From Porcincola sp945869225 (GTDB lineage Bacteria; Bacillota; Clostridia; Lachnospirales; Lachnospiraceae): a DNA stretch of 64,000 nucleotides. The first letter of the stretch is position 1; every line of letters begins with the position of its first letter. The notes beneath the pieces are model-generated. The model worked only from the letters and a program-made list of their open reading frames with translations, was not told the DNA's origin and searched no databases. Location of the stretch: assembly GCF_052118625.1 (NCBI RefSeq), contig NZ_JBQKGW010000014.1, positions 1 through 64,000 of the forward strand. Reading direction: 5' to 3'. Both the position numbers and the translations under genes were made by a program. Shown here one piece after another: positions 1 through 7,294 of the stretch.

Positions 1-317
1 TGACTGATCTCTTTGCAAGCCGGGATGCAACCTCCCGGCAGGTATTTGATTAGTAACCATTATGGCCTCAGGCCAGAACGAGAGGGGTTGCATCTCGTTT
101 TACAGTTGAGGATACAGAGAGAAACCACGATGCCAGGGTTCTCTTTGCAGACCCTGTGATCAGCAGGGAGCAGAACAGCCGCCGGGAAATATCCGGCGGA
201 AGGCGTTCTCATCATCGGTTCGTTTCCCTTTCCGGAATGAGACAGTGAGAATGAAAGAGAGTGTGTTAATGATGATGAAAATGAAACCAGTTATGCAGAA
301 GGGGAGAAAATTCCTGC
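1..317. other. Edge region without a recognisable gene
   Basis: I see no convincing coding sequence here. Two perfect inverted repeats are present: GATGCAACC at 24-32 with GGTTGCATC at 86-94, and CCGCCGG at 179-185 with CCGGCGG at 193-199 around a 7-base loop. With the recombinase remnant just downstream, this looks like decayed mobile-element DNA, but that is an inference. Confidence 0.4.
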
Positions 318-491
318 CATCATCTCCGGCATACCTTTGCGACCCGGCTCTGCGAGGTGGAGAGCAATCTCAAGGTAATCCAGTCCATCATGGGGCACAA
401 GAACATCGAGACCACGATGGACAAAAATGCGGAATCTGCAAAAATGTCACGTGAAGCGTTGACGATCAGCGTGATGCGGGCCACAATGTAA
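318..491 (+). pseudogene. Tyrosine recombinase (integrase) C-terminal remnant
   Basis: One frame beginning with the codons for HHLRHTFATRLCE and continuing NLKVIQSIMGHKNIETTMD matches the C-terminal catalytic region of phage/transposon integrases: the HxxR box, then the GH box. The frame ends with TAA at 489-491, beyond where the catalytic tyrosine (usually TTMDxYxH) would lie, and that Tyr is replaced by MDKNAE. The upstream half of the enzyme is missing or out of frame, so it cannot be active. It marks a former integrated element next to the AAA ATPase and the toxin-like module. The frame is too degraded to name a family. Confidence 0.7.
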
Positions 492-520
492 ATGGACAAA
501 AATGCGGAATCCGCATTTTT
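417..520. repeat. Direct repeat ending in a perfect palindrome
   Basis: The 24-base unit starting ATGGACAAAAATGCGGAAT occurs at 417-440 and again at 492-515 with one difference, a 75-base spacing. The second copy runs into a palindrome with 11-base arms, AAAAATGCGGA at 498-508 and TCCGCATTTTT at 510-520. It sits 20 bases upstream of the AAA ATPase start. It could be a protein-binding site or a weak terminator for the remnant upstream. The one-base centre argues against a stable short hairpin. Confidence 0.5.
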
Positions 521-539
521 GTATCATTATTAGACGGGG

Positions 540-1802
540 ATGATGAAAATGGAAATTCGTAGGGATACTTATTTGAATAAGCTGATTTCCAAGCGTCATA
601 ATGGGTTGATCAAGGTCATTACCGGCGTTCGCAGATGCGGAAAATCGTATCTGCTTTTTGAGTTGTTCAGAGAGTATCTCAGGAAGAGCCAGGTTCCGGA
701 CGATCATATTATAGAGATGGCTTTTGATGCCTATGAGAATAAAAAGTATCGGGATCCGGAAATATTCTTTCCTTATCTGGCCGAACGGATTAACGACCAG
801 GATCAATACTATGTACTGTTGGACGAGGTGCAGCTACTCGGAGATTTTGAGTCCATTCTGAACAGTCTGGTGCGAAGGAAAAACGTTGATGTCTATGTGA
901 CAGGCAGCAACGCAAAATTTCTTTCCAAAGATATTATTACAGAGTTTCGCGGGCGTGGTGATGAAGTGCATATGTATCCGCTGACATTTGCGGAGTTCAT
1001 GTCTGTGTATGAGGGTGAGAAAGCGGATGGTTGGCGCGATTATGTGCTTTATGGAGGAATCCCGCTGGTACTCACATTTACCACGCCGGATCAGAAGGGC
1101 GATTTCCTGAAATCCTTGTTCGAGGAAACGTATATCTCCGATATTATCGGAAGAAATAAGGTCAGAAACAAGGCGGAGCTGGAAGAACTTTTGAATATTC
1201 TGTCCTCTTCCATTAGCTCTCTGACGAATCCGACTAAGCTGTCTGCAACTTTTAAGAGCGTAAAACATACGACTATCAGTAAGGTGACGATCAAACGCTA
1301 TATCGATTATCTTGAAGACGCTTTCCTAATTGACAGTGCAATTCGGTACGATATAAAAGGAAAGAAATATATCGATACACCATCCAAGTATTATTTCACG
1401 GATCTGGGTCTTCGAAATGCCAGATTAAATTTCCGACAGGTCGAAGAAACGCACGCGATGGAAAATATCATTTTCAATGAACTGAAAGTCAGAGGGTATA
1501 ACGTCGATGTAGGCGTCGTTGTGATGAATGAAACAGATCAGACAGGTAAAAAAATAAGAAAACAACTAGAGATTGATTTTGTTTGCAATAAAGGTTCCAA
1601 ACGTTACTATATCCAGTCGGCATTTGCCATGCAGGATGAAAAGAAAATGCAGCAGGAAGAAAGACCACTGATCAACACTGGCGACGGGTTCAAGAAAATC
1701 ATCATCACAAAAGATGCCATAGCACCGCTTTACAATGAAGAGGGTGTGTTAGTGATGAGTGTTTTTGACTTCCTGTTAAATCCTGACAGCATGGATTTAT
1801 AA
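540..1802 (+). CDS. AAA family ATPase with C-terminal DUF4143
   Basis: Cytoplasmic ATP-binding protein of the AAA_14/DUF4143 type, 420 residues, the usual full length. The Walker A box is GVRRCGKS near residue 29, and the Walker B box is YVLLDEVQ near residue 93. The sensor-like segment VYVTGSNAKFLS follows near 117, then the DUF4143 region carries the endonuclease-like motif EIDFVC near 342. The cellular role of this common accessory family is unknown; many copies lie in mobile or variable regions. ATG codons at 540, 543 and 549 are all possible starts, and no strong ribosome binding site decides between them. A 127-base piece of a near-identical gene recurs at 6973-7099. Confidence 0.85.
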   Translation: MMKMEIRRDTYLNKLISKRHNGLIKVITGVRRCGKSYLLFELFREYLRKSQVPDDHIIEMAFDAYENKKYRDPEIFFPYLAERINDQDQYYVLLDEVQLLGDFESILNSLVRRKNVDVYVTGSNAKFLSKDIITEFRGRGDEVHMYPLTFAEFMSVYEGEKADGWRDYVLYGGIPLVLTFTTPDQKGDFLKSLFEETYISDIIGRNKVRNKAELEELLNILSSSISSLTNPTKLSATFKSVKHTTISKVTIKRYIDYLEDAFLIDSAIRYDIKGKKYIDTPSKYYFTDLGLRNARLNFRQVEETHAMENIIFNELKVRGYNVDVGVVVMNETDQTGKKIRKQLEIDFVCNKGSKRYYIQSAFAMQDEKKMQQEERPLINTGDGFKKIIITKDAIAPLYNEEGVLVMSVFDFLLNPDSMDL

Positions 1803-2338
1803 TCAGGCGACACCAAGCGAGAGTAATAATCCTGGATTGGTCTGTAGAAACCTTCATGTCAGGAATTCTGACACGAAAGTATTCGGCATTTCCCGCCCGG
1901 CCTCTTATAATCAGAAATGAAGGAGAGCAAATCGTCGCAAGGCACAATACGGAACAGAAATGTGTCTTTCGCAGAACGCCGCGCCTGCAGCAGAGGACAA
2001 GGCTGATAAAGTTGACAATGTTGACAATGCTTCGGAAGAGATGTCTGAAGCGGCTTCCGATACAGATGAAAAGGCTGCGTCTGCTTTATGCGGGGGAAAA
2101 TAGGCAATGAGTGAAGAATATGTTTCACTGTTTCACCGTTTCAGGTAACGGAGGAGATTACCACTCTGACAATTGAAATTGGTACGTATGTGGGCTCTAT
2201 TACGGCGTTTGAGCCACTGCATCCAAGCCTGGTGCTGAGACGCAGAGCGAAAGACAGCAATCCGAAAGCAATGATGTCGGAAGAAATGTCGGTACAAATG
2301 AAGATAATCTTCTACTCCTGTTGAAATAGAATGGTAGA
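1803..2338. other. Degenerate accessory DNA, no intact gene
   Basis: No open frame here reads like a complete protein. Around 1960-2103 one frame gives an acidic, Ala/Asp/Glu-rich tail (NAAPAAEDKADKVDNVDNA and onward) ending in TAG. That is typical of a linker or C-terminus left from a longer protein. The stretch lies just before a winged-helix remnant, so both may come from one decayed ATP-binding/helix-turn-helix protein. This is an inference. Confidence 0.4.
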
Positions 2339-2485
2339 TTGACAGCTGAAACTCTTGCCGGAACGATAGGTATTACACAGCGGCAGGTAGAACTCATGAT
2401 TGCGAAGCTGAAAAAGAAAGGGATCCTGATCCGCCATGGAGTTAGTAAGAATGGTTTCTGGGACGTCATATGGAAGGAGACGTGA
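2339..2485 (+). pseudogene. Winged-helix C-terminal remnant
   Basis: Forty-eight codons read LTAETLAGTIGITQRQVELM followed by KKKGILIRHGVSKNGFWDV and a TGA. This is the C-terminal winged-helix seen in AlbA_2/divergent-AAA DNA-binding proteins. There is no start codon with a ribosome binding site, and the rest of the protein is not readable upstream. It is best treated as a broken gene. It ends three bases before the next gene. Confidence 0.55.
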
Positions 2486-2488
2486 AAG

Positions 2489-2704
2489 ATGGATAAAGAT
2501 AGTTTCTCTTACGTTGTATATATAATCCACGCCTGTGCGGATCGCTGGAACACAACGCCATCAAAGGTATATGAAGCAATGAAGAAAAGCGGATGTCTGG
2601 ATGAGTACCTCGTTCCTTATTATGATTTGCTTCATACGCAGAGTACAGATTACGTTGTGCATGATATTGCCGAGTATTTGAAGGACAGAGAGGTAACCGT
2701 ATGA
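2489..2704 (+). CDS. DUF3791-like small protein
   Basis: A 71-residue protein reading MDKDSFSYVVYIIHACADRW, resembling DUF3791 proteins of Lachnospiraceae. These are short, probably helical proteins with no known activity that often precede DUF3990 genes. The start is supported by AAGGAG at 2473-2478, about ten bases upstream. The stop overlaps the next start (ATGA at 2701-2704), so the pair is probably translationally coupled. By position it is a candidate antitoxin for the ADP-ribosyltransferase-like protein that follows. The domain recognition is from memory, and the antitoxin role is inference. Confidence 0.65.
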   Translation: MDKDSFSYVVYIIHACADRWNTTPSKVYEAMKKSGCLDEYLVPYYDLLHTQSTDYVVHDIAEYLKDREVTV

Positions 2705-3186
2705 TTGTTTATCATGGTTCTAATATGATCGTTGATCATCCGGATGTCGGTCATTCATTCCGCGACCTTGATTTTGGACGAGGATTCTATGTGACGACAG
2801 TCAGGGAACAGGCAGAACGCTGGGCCATACGCAAAGCTCTTTTTGCTAAGAATTCAAAGCCGGTTTTGAATGAATATGAACTGCTGTCTGCCATGGATGG
2901 CCTGGGTGTCAGAAACTTCGGAGATGATCTCGATTCATGGATTGACTTTGTTTGTAAGTGCAGTGATGGAGATCTGGGATATCAGCAGTATGACATTATC
3001 ATAGGGAATGTGGCAAACGATAAAGTGTTCCGTGTTGTGGATTTGTATCATTCAGGTGTCTGGGATAAGGACCGTGCTCTAAAGGAAATTCGTGTTTATC
3101 CAGGATATGATCAGATCGCTTTTATTACACAAAAGGCAATTGATCAGACTCTGGTGTTTACAAAAGCCTTGGAGGTTTCATTATGA
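2701..3186 (+). CDS. DUF3990 protein, probable ADP-ribosyltransferase-like toxin
   Basis: A 161-residue protein with the DUF3990 signature: IVYHGS at residues 2-7, FGRGFYVTT near 30-38 and QAERWA near 42-47. The HG-S and GRGFYxT elements resemble the NAD-binding core of ART/PARP-fold enzymes, a family proposed to include toxins. A candidate late catalytic acid lies in KEIRVYPGYDQ near residue 130. It overlaps its neighbours on both sides by four bases, forming a compact three-gene unit. The ART relationship is recalled family knowledge; toxicity and target are not shown by the sequence. Confidence 0.7.
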   Translation: MIVYHGSNMIVDHPDVGHSFRDLDFGRGFYVTTVREQAERWAIRKALFAKNSKPVLNEYELLSAMDGLGVRNFGDDLDSWIDFVCKCSDGDLGYQQYDIIIGNVANDKVFRVVDLYHSGVWDKDRALKEIRVYPGYDQIAFITQKAIDQTLVFTKALEVSL

Positions 3187-3440
3187 ATGGGGATACGCTC
3201 GAAAAAATTTATCAGGAAGGTTTAGAAGAGCGCCTGATCTCGTATCTTGCAGAAAAAAATTGCATTTCATTGGAAAAAGCTATGGATATCTATTATCACA
3301 GCAATATAGCAAAGCAAATTTATGCCGGGGCATATGGCGTGCAATATCTGGATTATAAAGTGCTGGCACAGATGCTGATGGATACGGAACCTGAGCTTTT
3401 TAAGGATGTTTGTGCTGTCACAAAATTGAGGATGCACTGA
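3183..3440 (+). CDS. Small protein of the DUF3990 module
   Basis: An 85-residue protein starting MNGDTLEKIYQEGLEERLIS with no signal peptide or membrane segment. It begins inside the end of the DUF3990 gene (ATGA at 3183-3186), so co-expression is very likely. Its middle (EKNCISLEKAMDIYYHSNIA) recalls short DUF3791-type proteins, so it could be a second antitoxin-like partner. I do not recognise the family with confidence. Confidence 0.6.
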   Translation: MNGDTLEKIYQEGLEERLISYLAEKNCISLEKAMDIYYHSNIAKQIYAGAYGVQYLDYKVLAQMLMDTEPELFKDVCAVTKLRMH

Positions 3441-3915
3441 CATATCAAGATCGCCGAAACTGGAGATCGATTTGTGAAGATCCGTGGCTGCTATAAAGAA
3501 ATCATTCAGTGCCAGGACGAAGGGTAGAGCAACCCGTGCTGTGAAAAAGGCGCTGATCCCGGGTGTGCGCGGTAAGCTGATTTTACAGCTGCGGGGGTGC
3601 GGACGAAACATAAAAAACTGCTTACCATACCATCTAAAAAAGTGGTTGACATTCACAGACCTGGATAGCATTTACAATTTAAGTGTTGGCAATAAAATAT
3701 ATTATCAGTATCATCCACCATTACCAAAGGGGAATATCCTGACCGGTTTCCGGCCAAAGAGCTTAAGAACCACACACCGGCAAAAGAGATGGCGAAGCTA
3801 CTGTGAAAAAAATCTGGGAGTTGAACGCACCGATCTACCAGTGTGCCAGGCAAAAGTTATTCCGAATTAAAAACTAAGATAAAATTTTTTTTAAAACTGT
3901 GAGGAGATTGAATCA
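3441..3915. other. Mostly degenerate stretch; possible basic-protein remnant
   Basis: A 128-codon open frame runs through 3484-3870, but it has no ribosome binding site and its composition changes abruptly. Only its first part (SARTKGRATRAVKKALIPG) looks protein-like, resembling small basic proteins of mobile elements. The rest reads as noise. I see no RNA gene. The AT-rich run at 3870-3900 just before the oxidase gene probably holds that gene's promoter. Confidence 0.35.
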
Positions 3916-4875
3916 ATGGAAAAAGAGGCGAACTGGCCAGGACCCGAGGGACTGATCCCGGCGCTGGAAAAGAACGCGGCGAACGCGAGCCTGCATACAA
4001 GACGGTTTTTGGATGAAATCCTTATTGAAGAGCGTATCATCGGGACCCGTGTGGCGGATCTCACGATGAAGCTGTGGGGAAGCGAGTTCACCTCGCCGAT
4101 CATGATGCCGGCGTTTTCGCATCTGAACAAGGCGGGACTTGATCATCGCCCGATGGAAGAATACGCGCAGGCTGCAAAAAATCTGGGAATCGTCAACTGG
4201 GTCGGCATGGAATCCGATGCGGATTACGCAAAAATTGCCGAAGTCGGCTCAAAGACGATCCGCATCATCAAGCCGTTCGCCGATCATGAAAAGATCAAAG
4301 AGCAGATGACCTTCGCTGTAAAACGCCAGGCTCTTGCGGTCGGCATCGATATCGACCACAGCATCGGGAAAGACGGGAATGTGGATGTGGTCGACGGCGA
4401 AAAACTCGGTACCCTGACTGCGCAGGAGATCAAAGAATTTGCGGATTTTGCGCACAAATCAGGCGTTCCGTTTGTGGCAAAGGGAGTCCTCAGCACAAGA
4501 GATGCTGCCCTCTGTGAGAAAGCAGGCGCTGACGCCATCGTGGTCAGCCATCATCACGGGAGAATGCCTTTTGCAGTACCGCCGGCGATGATCCTTCCGG
4601 ATATCCGGAAAGTCTCAGGAAAAATGAAGGTATTTGCCGACTGTTCGGTCGATGATGGAAGAGATGCCTACAAACTCCTGGCGCTGGGAGCCGATGCGGT
4701 GTCCACCGGGCGTGCAATACTGCCGGGACTTCTGAAAGAGGGGACACCGGCTGTCGAGAGAAAAATACAGCAGATGAATGACCAGCTGAAAGAATTGATG
4801 GGATATACAGGAGTGGCGACACTGGATTTGTTTGATGCGACGGTGCTCTGGTATCATGGACGCCCATTAAAATAA
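3916..4875 (+). CDS. FMN-dependent alpha-hydroxy-acid oxidizing protein
   Basis: A 319-residue cytoplasmic flavoprotein of the lactate/glycolate oxidase (LldD/FMN_dh) family, which oxidises 2-hydroxy acids to 2-oxo acids using FMN. The barrel motifs are visible: SPIMMPAFSHLNKAG near residue 60, the catalytic Lys in PFVAKGVLST near 175-185, and the substrate/FMN motif VSHHHGRM near 210-217, corresponding to the active-site His and Arg. ADCSVDDGRDAYKLLALGAD then forms the phosphate-binding loop. GAGGAG lies about ten bases before the ATG. The protein is short for the family (often 350-390), as in many clostridial members. The substrate cannot be told from sequence. Confidence 0.85.
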   Translation: MEKEANWPGPEGLIPALEKNAANASLHTRRFLDEILIEERIIGTRVADLTMKLWGSEFTSPIMMPAFSHLNKAGLDHRPMEEYAQAAKNLGIVNWVGMESDADYAKIAEVGSKTIRIIKPFADHEKIKEQMTFAVKRQALAVGIDIDHSIGKDGNVDVVDGEKLGTLTAQEIKEFADFAHKSGVPFVAKGVLSTRDAALCEKAGADAIVVSHHHGRMPFAVPPAMILPDIRKVSGKMKVFADCSVDDGRDAYKLLALGADAVSTGRAILPGLLKEGTPAVERKIQQMNDQLKELMGYTGVATLDLFDATVLWYHGRPLK

Positions 4876-4885
4876 TATGAGAGCA

Positions 4886-4906
4886 CGGCCGGGAGAAGAC
4901 CGGCCG
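4886..4906. terminator. Hairpin between converging genes
   Basis: CGGCCGG at 4886-4892 pairs with CCGGCCG at 4900-4906 around a seven-base loop, 11 bases after the oxidase stop and before the stop of the opposing membrane gene. There is no clear T-run, so it may be a weak or Rho-assisted bidirectional terminator. Confidence 0.45.
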
Positions 4907-4929
4907 CATTCAGGTATTGTAAAAGCCGC

Positions 4930-5439
4930 TCAAAGCAGGATTCCCAGCATGATGCAGAACTGGGCGACGGAGTTGGTGATCTGTTCTTTCCAGTTTGCTT
5001 TTGCGTCGCGCCGGTCTTTCTTTTGGGCAAACCACACCATGAGACCCATGCCGGCGGCTCCGGTTAAAAATAAAAAGAGCGCCGGCATATTTGTCATGTG
5101 GCGGATTACGGCCGCAGTGGACCAGCGGCTGCGGTCAACGAACAGCGCCAGGATGATAAGCAGAAATCCGGCGGGCATCAGATAGCGCATCTGTTTGTTC
5201 AGAAAGCGTAGATCCCTGTGCTGCAGAGCGATGACGAATTTCCATCCGGCCTTGAGCGCGCCGGCGAGGATCACCAGCAGGACGCCTGCTTGAAACAGCC
5301 GGCTGTTGAATCGTGCCGCCAGGATGGCGGAGCTGACGCTGAAGAACAGGACGGGCAGGCAGTCGACAAGCGCCATGAAAAGGGTGAAACCTTCCGGTAC
5401 CGGCCCGGGGACCGTTCTGCTTTGCTTTTCTTTGTCCAT
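4930..5439 (-). CDS. Hypothetical membrane protein
   Basis: A 169-residue protein beginning MDKEKQSRTVPGPVPEGFTL with four likely membrane segments, including ALVDCLPVLFFSVSSAILAA, GVLLVILAGALKAGW, YLMPAGFLLIILALF and ALFLFLTGAAGMGLMVWF. The start ATG shares one base with the stop of the upstream DUF1295 gene (TAATG at 5437-5441), so the two are translationally coupled. An in-frame ATG at 5454 is an alternative. I do not recognise the family. Coupling to DUF1295 and the upstream TetR-controlled promoter suggests a joint membrane or lipid-related role, which is inference. Confidence 0.7.
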   Translation of the reverse strand: MDKEKQSRTVPGPVPEGFTLFMALVDCLPVLFFSVSSAILAARFNSRLFQAGVLLVILAGALKAGWKFVIALQHRDLRFLNKQMRYLMPAGFLLIILALFVDRSRWSTAAVIRHMTNMPALFLFLTGAAGMGLMVWFAQKKDRRDAKANWKEQITNSVAQFCIMLGILL

Positions 5440-6230
5440 TATGCCACCAGCCATTTGTGATTCTTTACGGAGTAGAGAGGGATGAACGGGATCATGATCG
5501 GAGTCGTGGATTTGTATTTCTGATATTCCGGGTCGGCGCCGTAGTTCTTGTCCTGGCGGATTTCCAGCCGGCGGGCGCCGCCGAACATGACGTAGATGAT
5601 GCCGGCGTAGCCGAGGAGGGCGCAGATCCATTCCGCCGCGCCGCGGCAGATGGTGATTCCGGAGACGAAGACACCGGTCCAGAAGATCATCTCACCGAAG
5701 TAGTTCGGGCAGCGCACAAGACGGAACAGTCCGGTGTCCACGAAGCGCCCCGGATTCTTCTTCTTGGCCCAGTTTTTCTGGAGATCAGCGGCTGCTTCCA
5801 GCGTCAGGCCGGCAGCGGAGATGAGAAGCCCGATGACGCAAAGCGCGTCCGTGCCGCTTCCGTTCATGAGTCGGAATGTCACAGGGGACGTCTGGAGTGC
5901 ATAGAGAATAGAAGCGGAGATCCAGATCGCCAGCTTGGCGCCGAAAGAAACCCCATCGTTTTGTTTGACTTCCCCTTTCATGCGTCTGGTGTAAGCTGTC
6001 TTGCGGTCCCGGTAGACCAGATAGCCGGAAAGCCGGCAGCCGTAGAGGATGAAGAGTACGCATTGCAGGGCGGTGCCCACGGTGAGCGCGTGACGGAAAA
6101 GGGTGAGCTGCCCGGCACCGATAAGCGCCACCGCCGCACCGTATCCGATGGAAATGAACCAGACATATTTGCGGAAGCCGCAGGAACTGGCGATCAGCGC
6201 CAGCACCAGAAGAATCAGAAATGTTTTCAT
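5439..6230 (-). CDS. DUF1295 membrane protein (steroid-reductase/ICMT-like fold)
   Basis: A 263-residue polytopic membrane protein of the DUF1295 family, related in fold to 3-oxo-5-alpha-steroid 4-dehydrogenases and isoprenylcysteine methyltransferases. It has about seven hydrophobic segments. The family's C-terminal signature is visible: GLFRLVRCPNYFGEMIFWTG, a conserved Arg-Pro-Asn-Tyr region near residue 178, and later EIRQDKNYG. The substrate is unknown. It is the first gene of a two-gene unit read away from the TetR gene, and a promoter with an internal palindrome lies 50-80 bases upstream, so repression by that TetR protein is likely. Confidence 0.8.
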   Translation of the reverse strand: MKTFLILLVLALIASSCGFRKYVWFISIGYGAAVALIGAGQLTLFRHALTVGTALQCVLFILYGCRLSGYLVYRDRKTAYTRRMKGEVKQNDGVSFGAKLAIWISASILYALQTSPVTFRLMNGSGTDALCVIGLLISAAGLTLEAAADLQKNWAKKKNPGRFVDTGLFRLVRCPNYFGEMIFWTGVFVSGITICRGAAEWICALLGYAGIIYVMFGGARRLEIRQDKNYGADPEYQKYKSTTPIMIPFIPLYSVKNHKWLVA

Positions 6231-6281
6231 ATGTTATCCTCGTTTCTTTTTGACAGATTCTGCCTGTTGGGAGCATAATCA

Positions 6282-6310
6282 ATCATAGCGACATTTGTCG
6301 CTATTTTCAA
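6282..6310 (-). promoter_or_regulatory. Promoter of the DUF1295 operon with TetR operator in its spacer
   Basis: Read on the minus strand, TTGAAA (6310-6305) and TATGAT (6287-6282) are separated by exactly 17 bases. The spacer is occupied by a perfect inverted repeat, ATAGCGACA at 6285-6293 and TGTCGCTAT at 6296-6304 with a TT centre. A repressor bound here would block RNA polymerase. The divergent TetR-family gene begins 60 bases away. Confidence 0.75.
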
Positions 6311-6365
6311 GATAATTCCGGTGAAAAATTATTTTTGCAACAGTAAACAGGAGGTGCCGTTTTTT

Positions 6366-6920
6366 ATGAGAAGAAAAGATCTGGACGAGGACCGGATCCG
6401 CGAGTGTCTGACCGGGGCTCTCCTGCAGCTCATGAAAGAGAAAGAGTTCGGAGCGGTATCTGTTGGTGAAATCGCAGAACGGGCGGGTGTGCACCGCGCT
6501 ACCTTTTACAGGCACTTCCGTTCGAAGGAAGATGTCCTGCGCGCCTTCCTGTCGCAGATCTTCAAGGGGGCGGCAGGGAACAGGGAGATGCTGCAGAAGG
6601 ACTTTTCATCTTTTATCATGCCGGTTTTTCAGGCGCTGTACGACAAAAGGGAACTGATTCTGCTGCTTCACCGCGCCGGCCTTTCCGGCCTGTTTATGGA
6701 TGCACTGAAGGACTATTTCGATTTGAACGGGCAGCGCGAAGCGCCGGGGCGGGAGAAAACTGGCGCGGACGGCAGGGAGAAAACCTCCGGCGCCGGGCTT
6801 CTGGAAGAATACCGGACAGCTTACCGGATCGGGGGTATCTATTCCTGCCTGCTTCTCTGGTTCTCCCACGGGATGGCGGAGACGCCGGAAGAAATGACGC
6901 GCATCGCGGCTTCGATGTAA
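6366..6920 (+). CDS. TetR/AcrR family transcriptional regulator
   Basis: DNA-binding repressor of 184 residues from ATG 6366. That start is favoured because AGGAGG lies at 6349-6354; an upstream in-frame start at 6321 lacks one. The N-terminal helix-turn-helix is clear: VSVGEIAERAGVHRATFYRHFRSKEDVLRAF at about residues 32-62. The C-terminal ligand domain is short, with a Gly/Arg/Glu-rich linker (GQREAPGREKTGADGREKT). It faces the DUF1295 gene across a 135-base gap that contains the palindromic operator at 6285-6304, so it probably represses that operon and perhaps itself. Confidence 0.85.
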   Translation: MRRKDLDEDRIRECLTGALLQLMKEKEFGAVSVGEIAERAGVHRATFYRHFRSKEDVLRAFLSQIFKGAAGNREMLQKDFSSFIMPVFQALYDKRELILLLHRAGLSGLFMDALKDYFDLNGQREAPGREKTGADGREKTSGAGLLEEYRTAYRIGGIYSCLLLWFSHGMAETPEEMTRIAASM

Positions 6921-6972
6921 AGCGGCAAGCGTGAATAGTTAACCGATTGAAGGCAATATCTATGGATTATAA

Positions 6973-7099
6973 GGCAGCAACGCAAAATTTCTTTCTAAAG
7001 ATATCATTACAGAGTTTCGCGGGCGTGGTGATGAAGTGCATATGTATCCGCTGACATTTGCGGAGTTCATGGCTGTGTATGAGGGTGAGAAAGGGGATC
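6973..7099 (+). pseudogene. Partial duplicate of a DUF4143-type AAA ATPase
   Basis: These 127 bases match 903-1029, inside the intact ATPase gene, with only about four differences. They encode GSNAKFLSKDIITEFRGRGD and onward to the equivalent of residue 164. There is no start codon and no continuation on either side. It is a fragment left by recombination or by decay of a second copy, and it marks the left edge of an AT-richer segment carrying the nitroreductase operon. Confidence 0.8.
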
Positions 7100-7222
7100 A
7101 TGGTAAACGGGTGGAAAACACCCAAAGCATTCAGTGATGCCGTTACATCAGATAATATCACGCTGGATTCTCTTGCTGCTTTGCATAAGAAAAGAGACAC
7201 TCTATTCTTGCGATAATAAACA

Positions 7223-7267
7223 TTGACAGGCAGGACGGCACGTGATAATGTATCTGCAACAGATACA
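7223..7267 (+). promoter_or_regulatory. Promoter and probable Rrf2 operator of the nitroreductase operon
   Basis: TTGACA (7223-7228), a 17-base spacer and TAATGT (7246-7251) form a strong promoter 44 bases before the nitroreductase start. A perfect inverted repeat, TGTATCTG at 7249-7256 and CAGATACA at 7260-7267, overlaps the end of the -10 box and the start site. Its position suits a repressor, and the operon encodes an Rrf2-type regulator. Confidence 0.75.
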
Positions 7268-7294
7268 AATACATCAACAGAAGAGGGGAACGAC

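Larger units (their letters stand above)
6921..7294. other. Intergenic block with AAA ATPase debris
   Basis: After the regulator the DNA becomes AT-richer. The stretch holds the ATPase fragment at 6973-7099 and a 38-codon open frame at 7100-7216 (starting MVNGWKTPKAFSDAVTSDN). That frame reads like the tail of a lost protein rather than a real gene. The nitroreductase promoter is at 7223-7251. Confidence 0.5.

Noticed and set aside
5457..6278. A 273-codon open frame on the plus strand across the DUF1295 gene
   Set aside because: It is the mirror of a real, well-supported membrane-protein gene; its composition (very rich in Arg, Asp and Gly) and the lack of a ribosome binding site are typical of a shadow frame.
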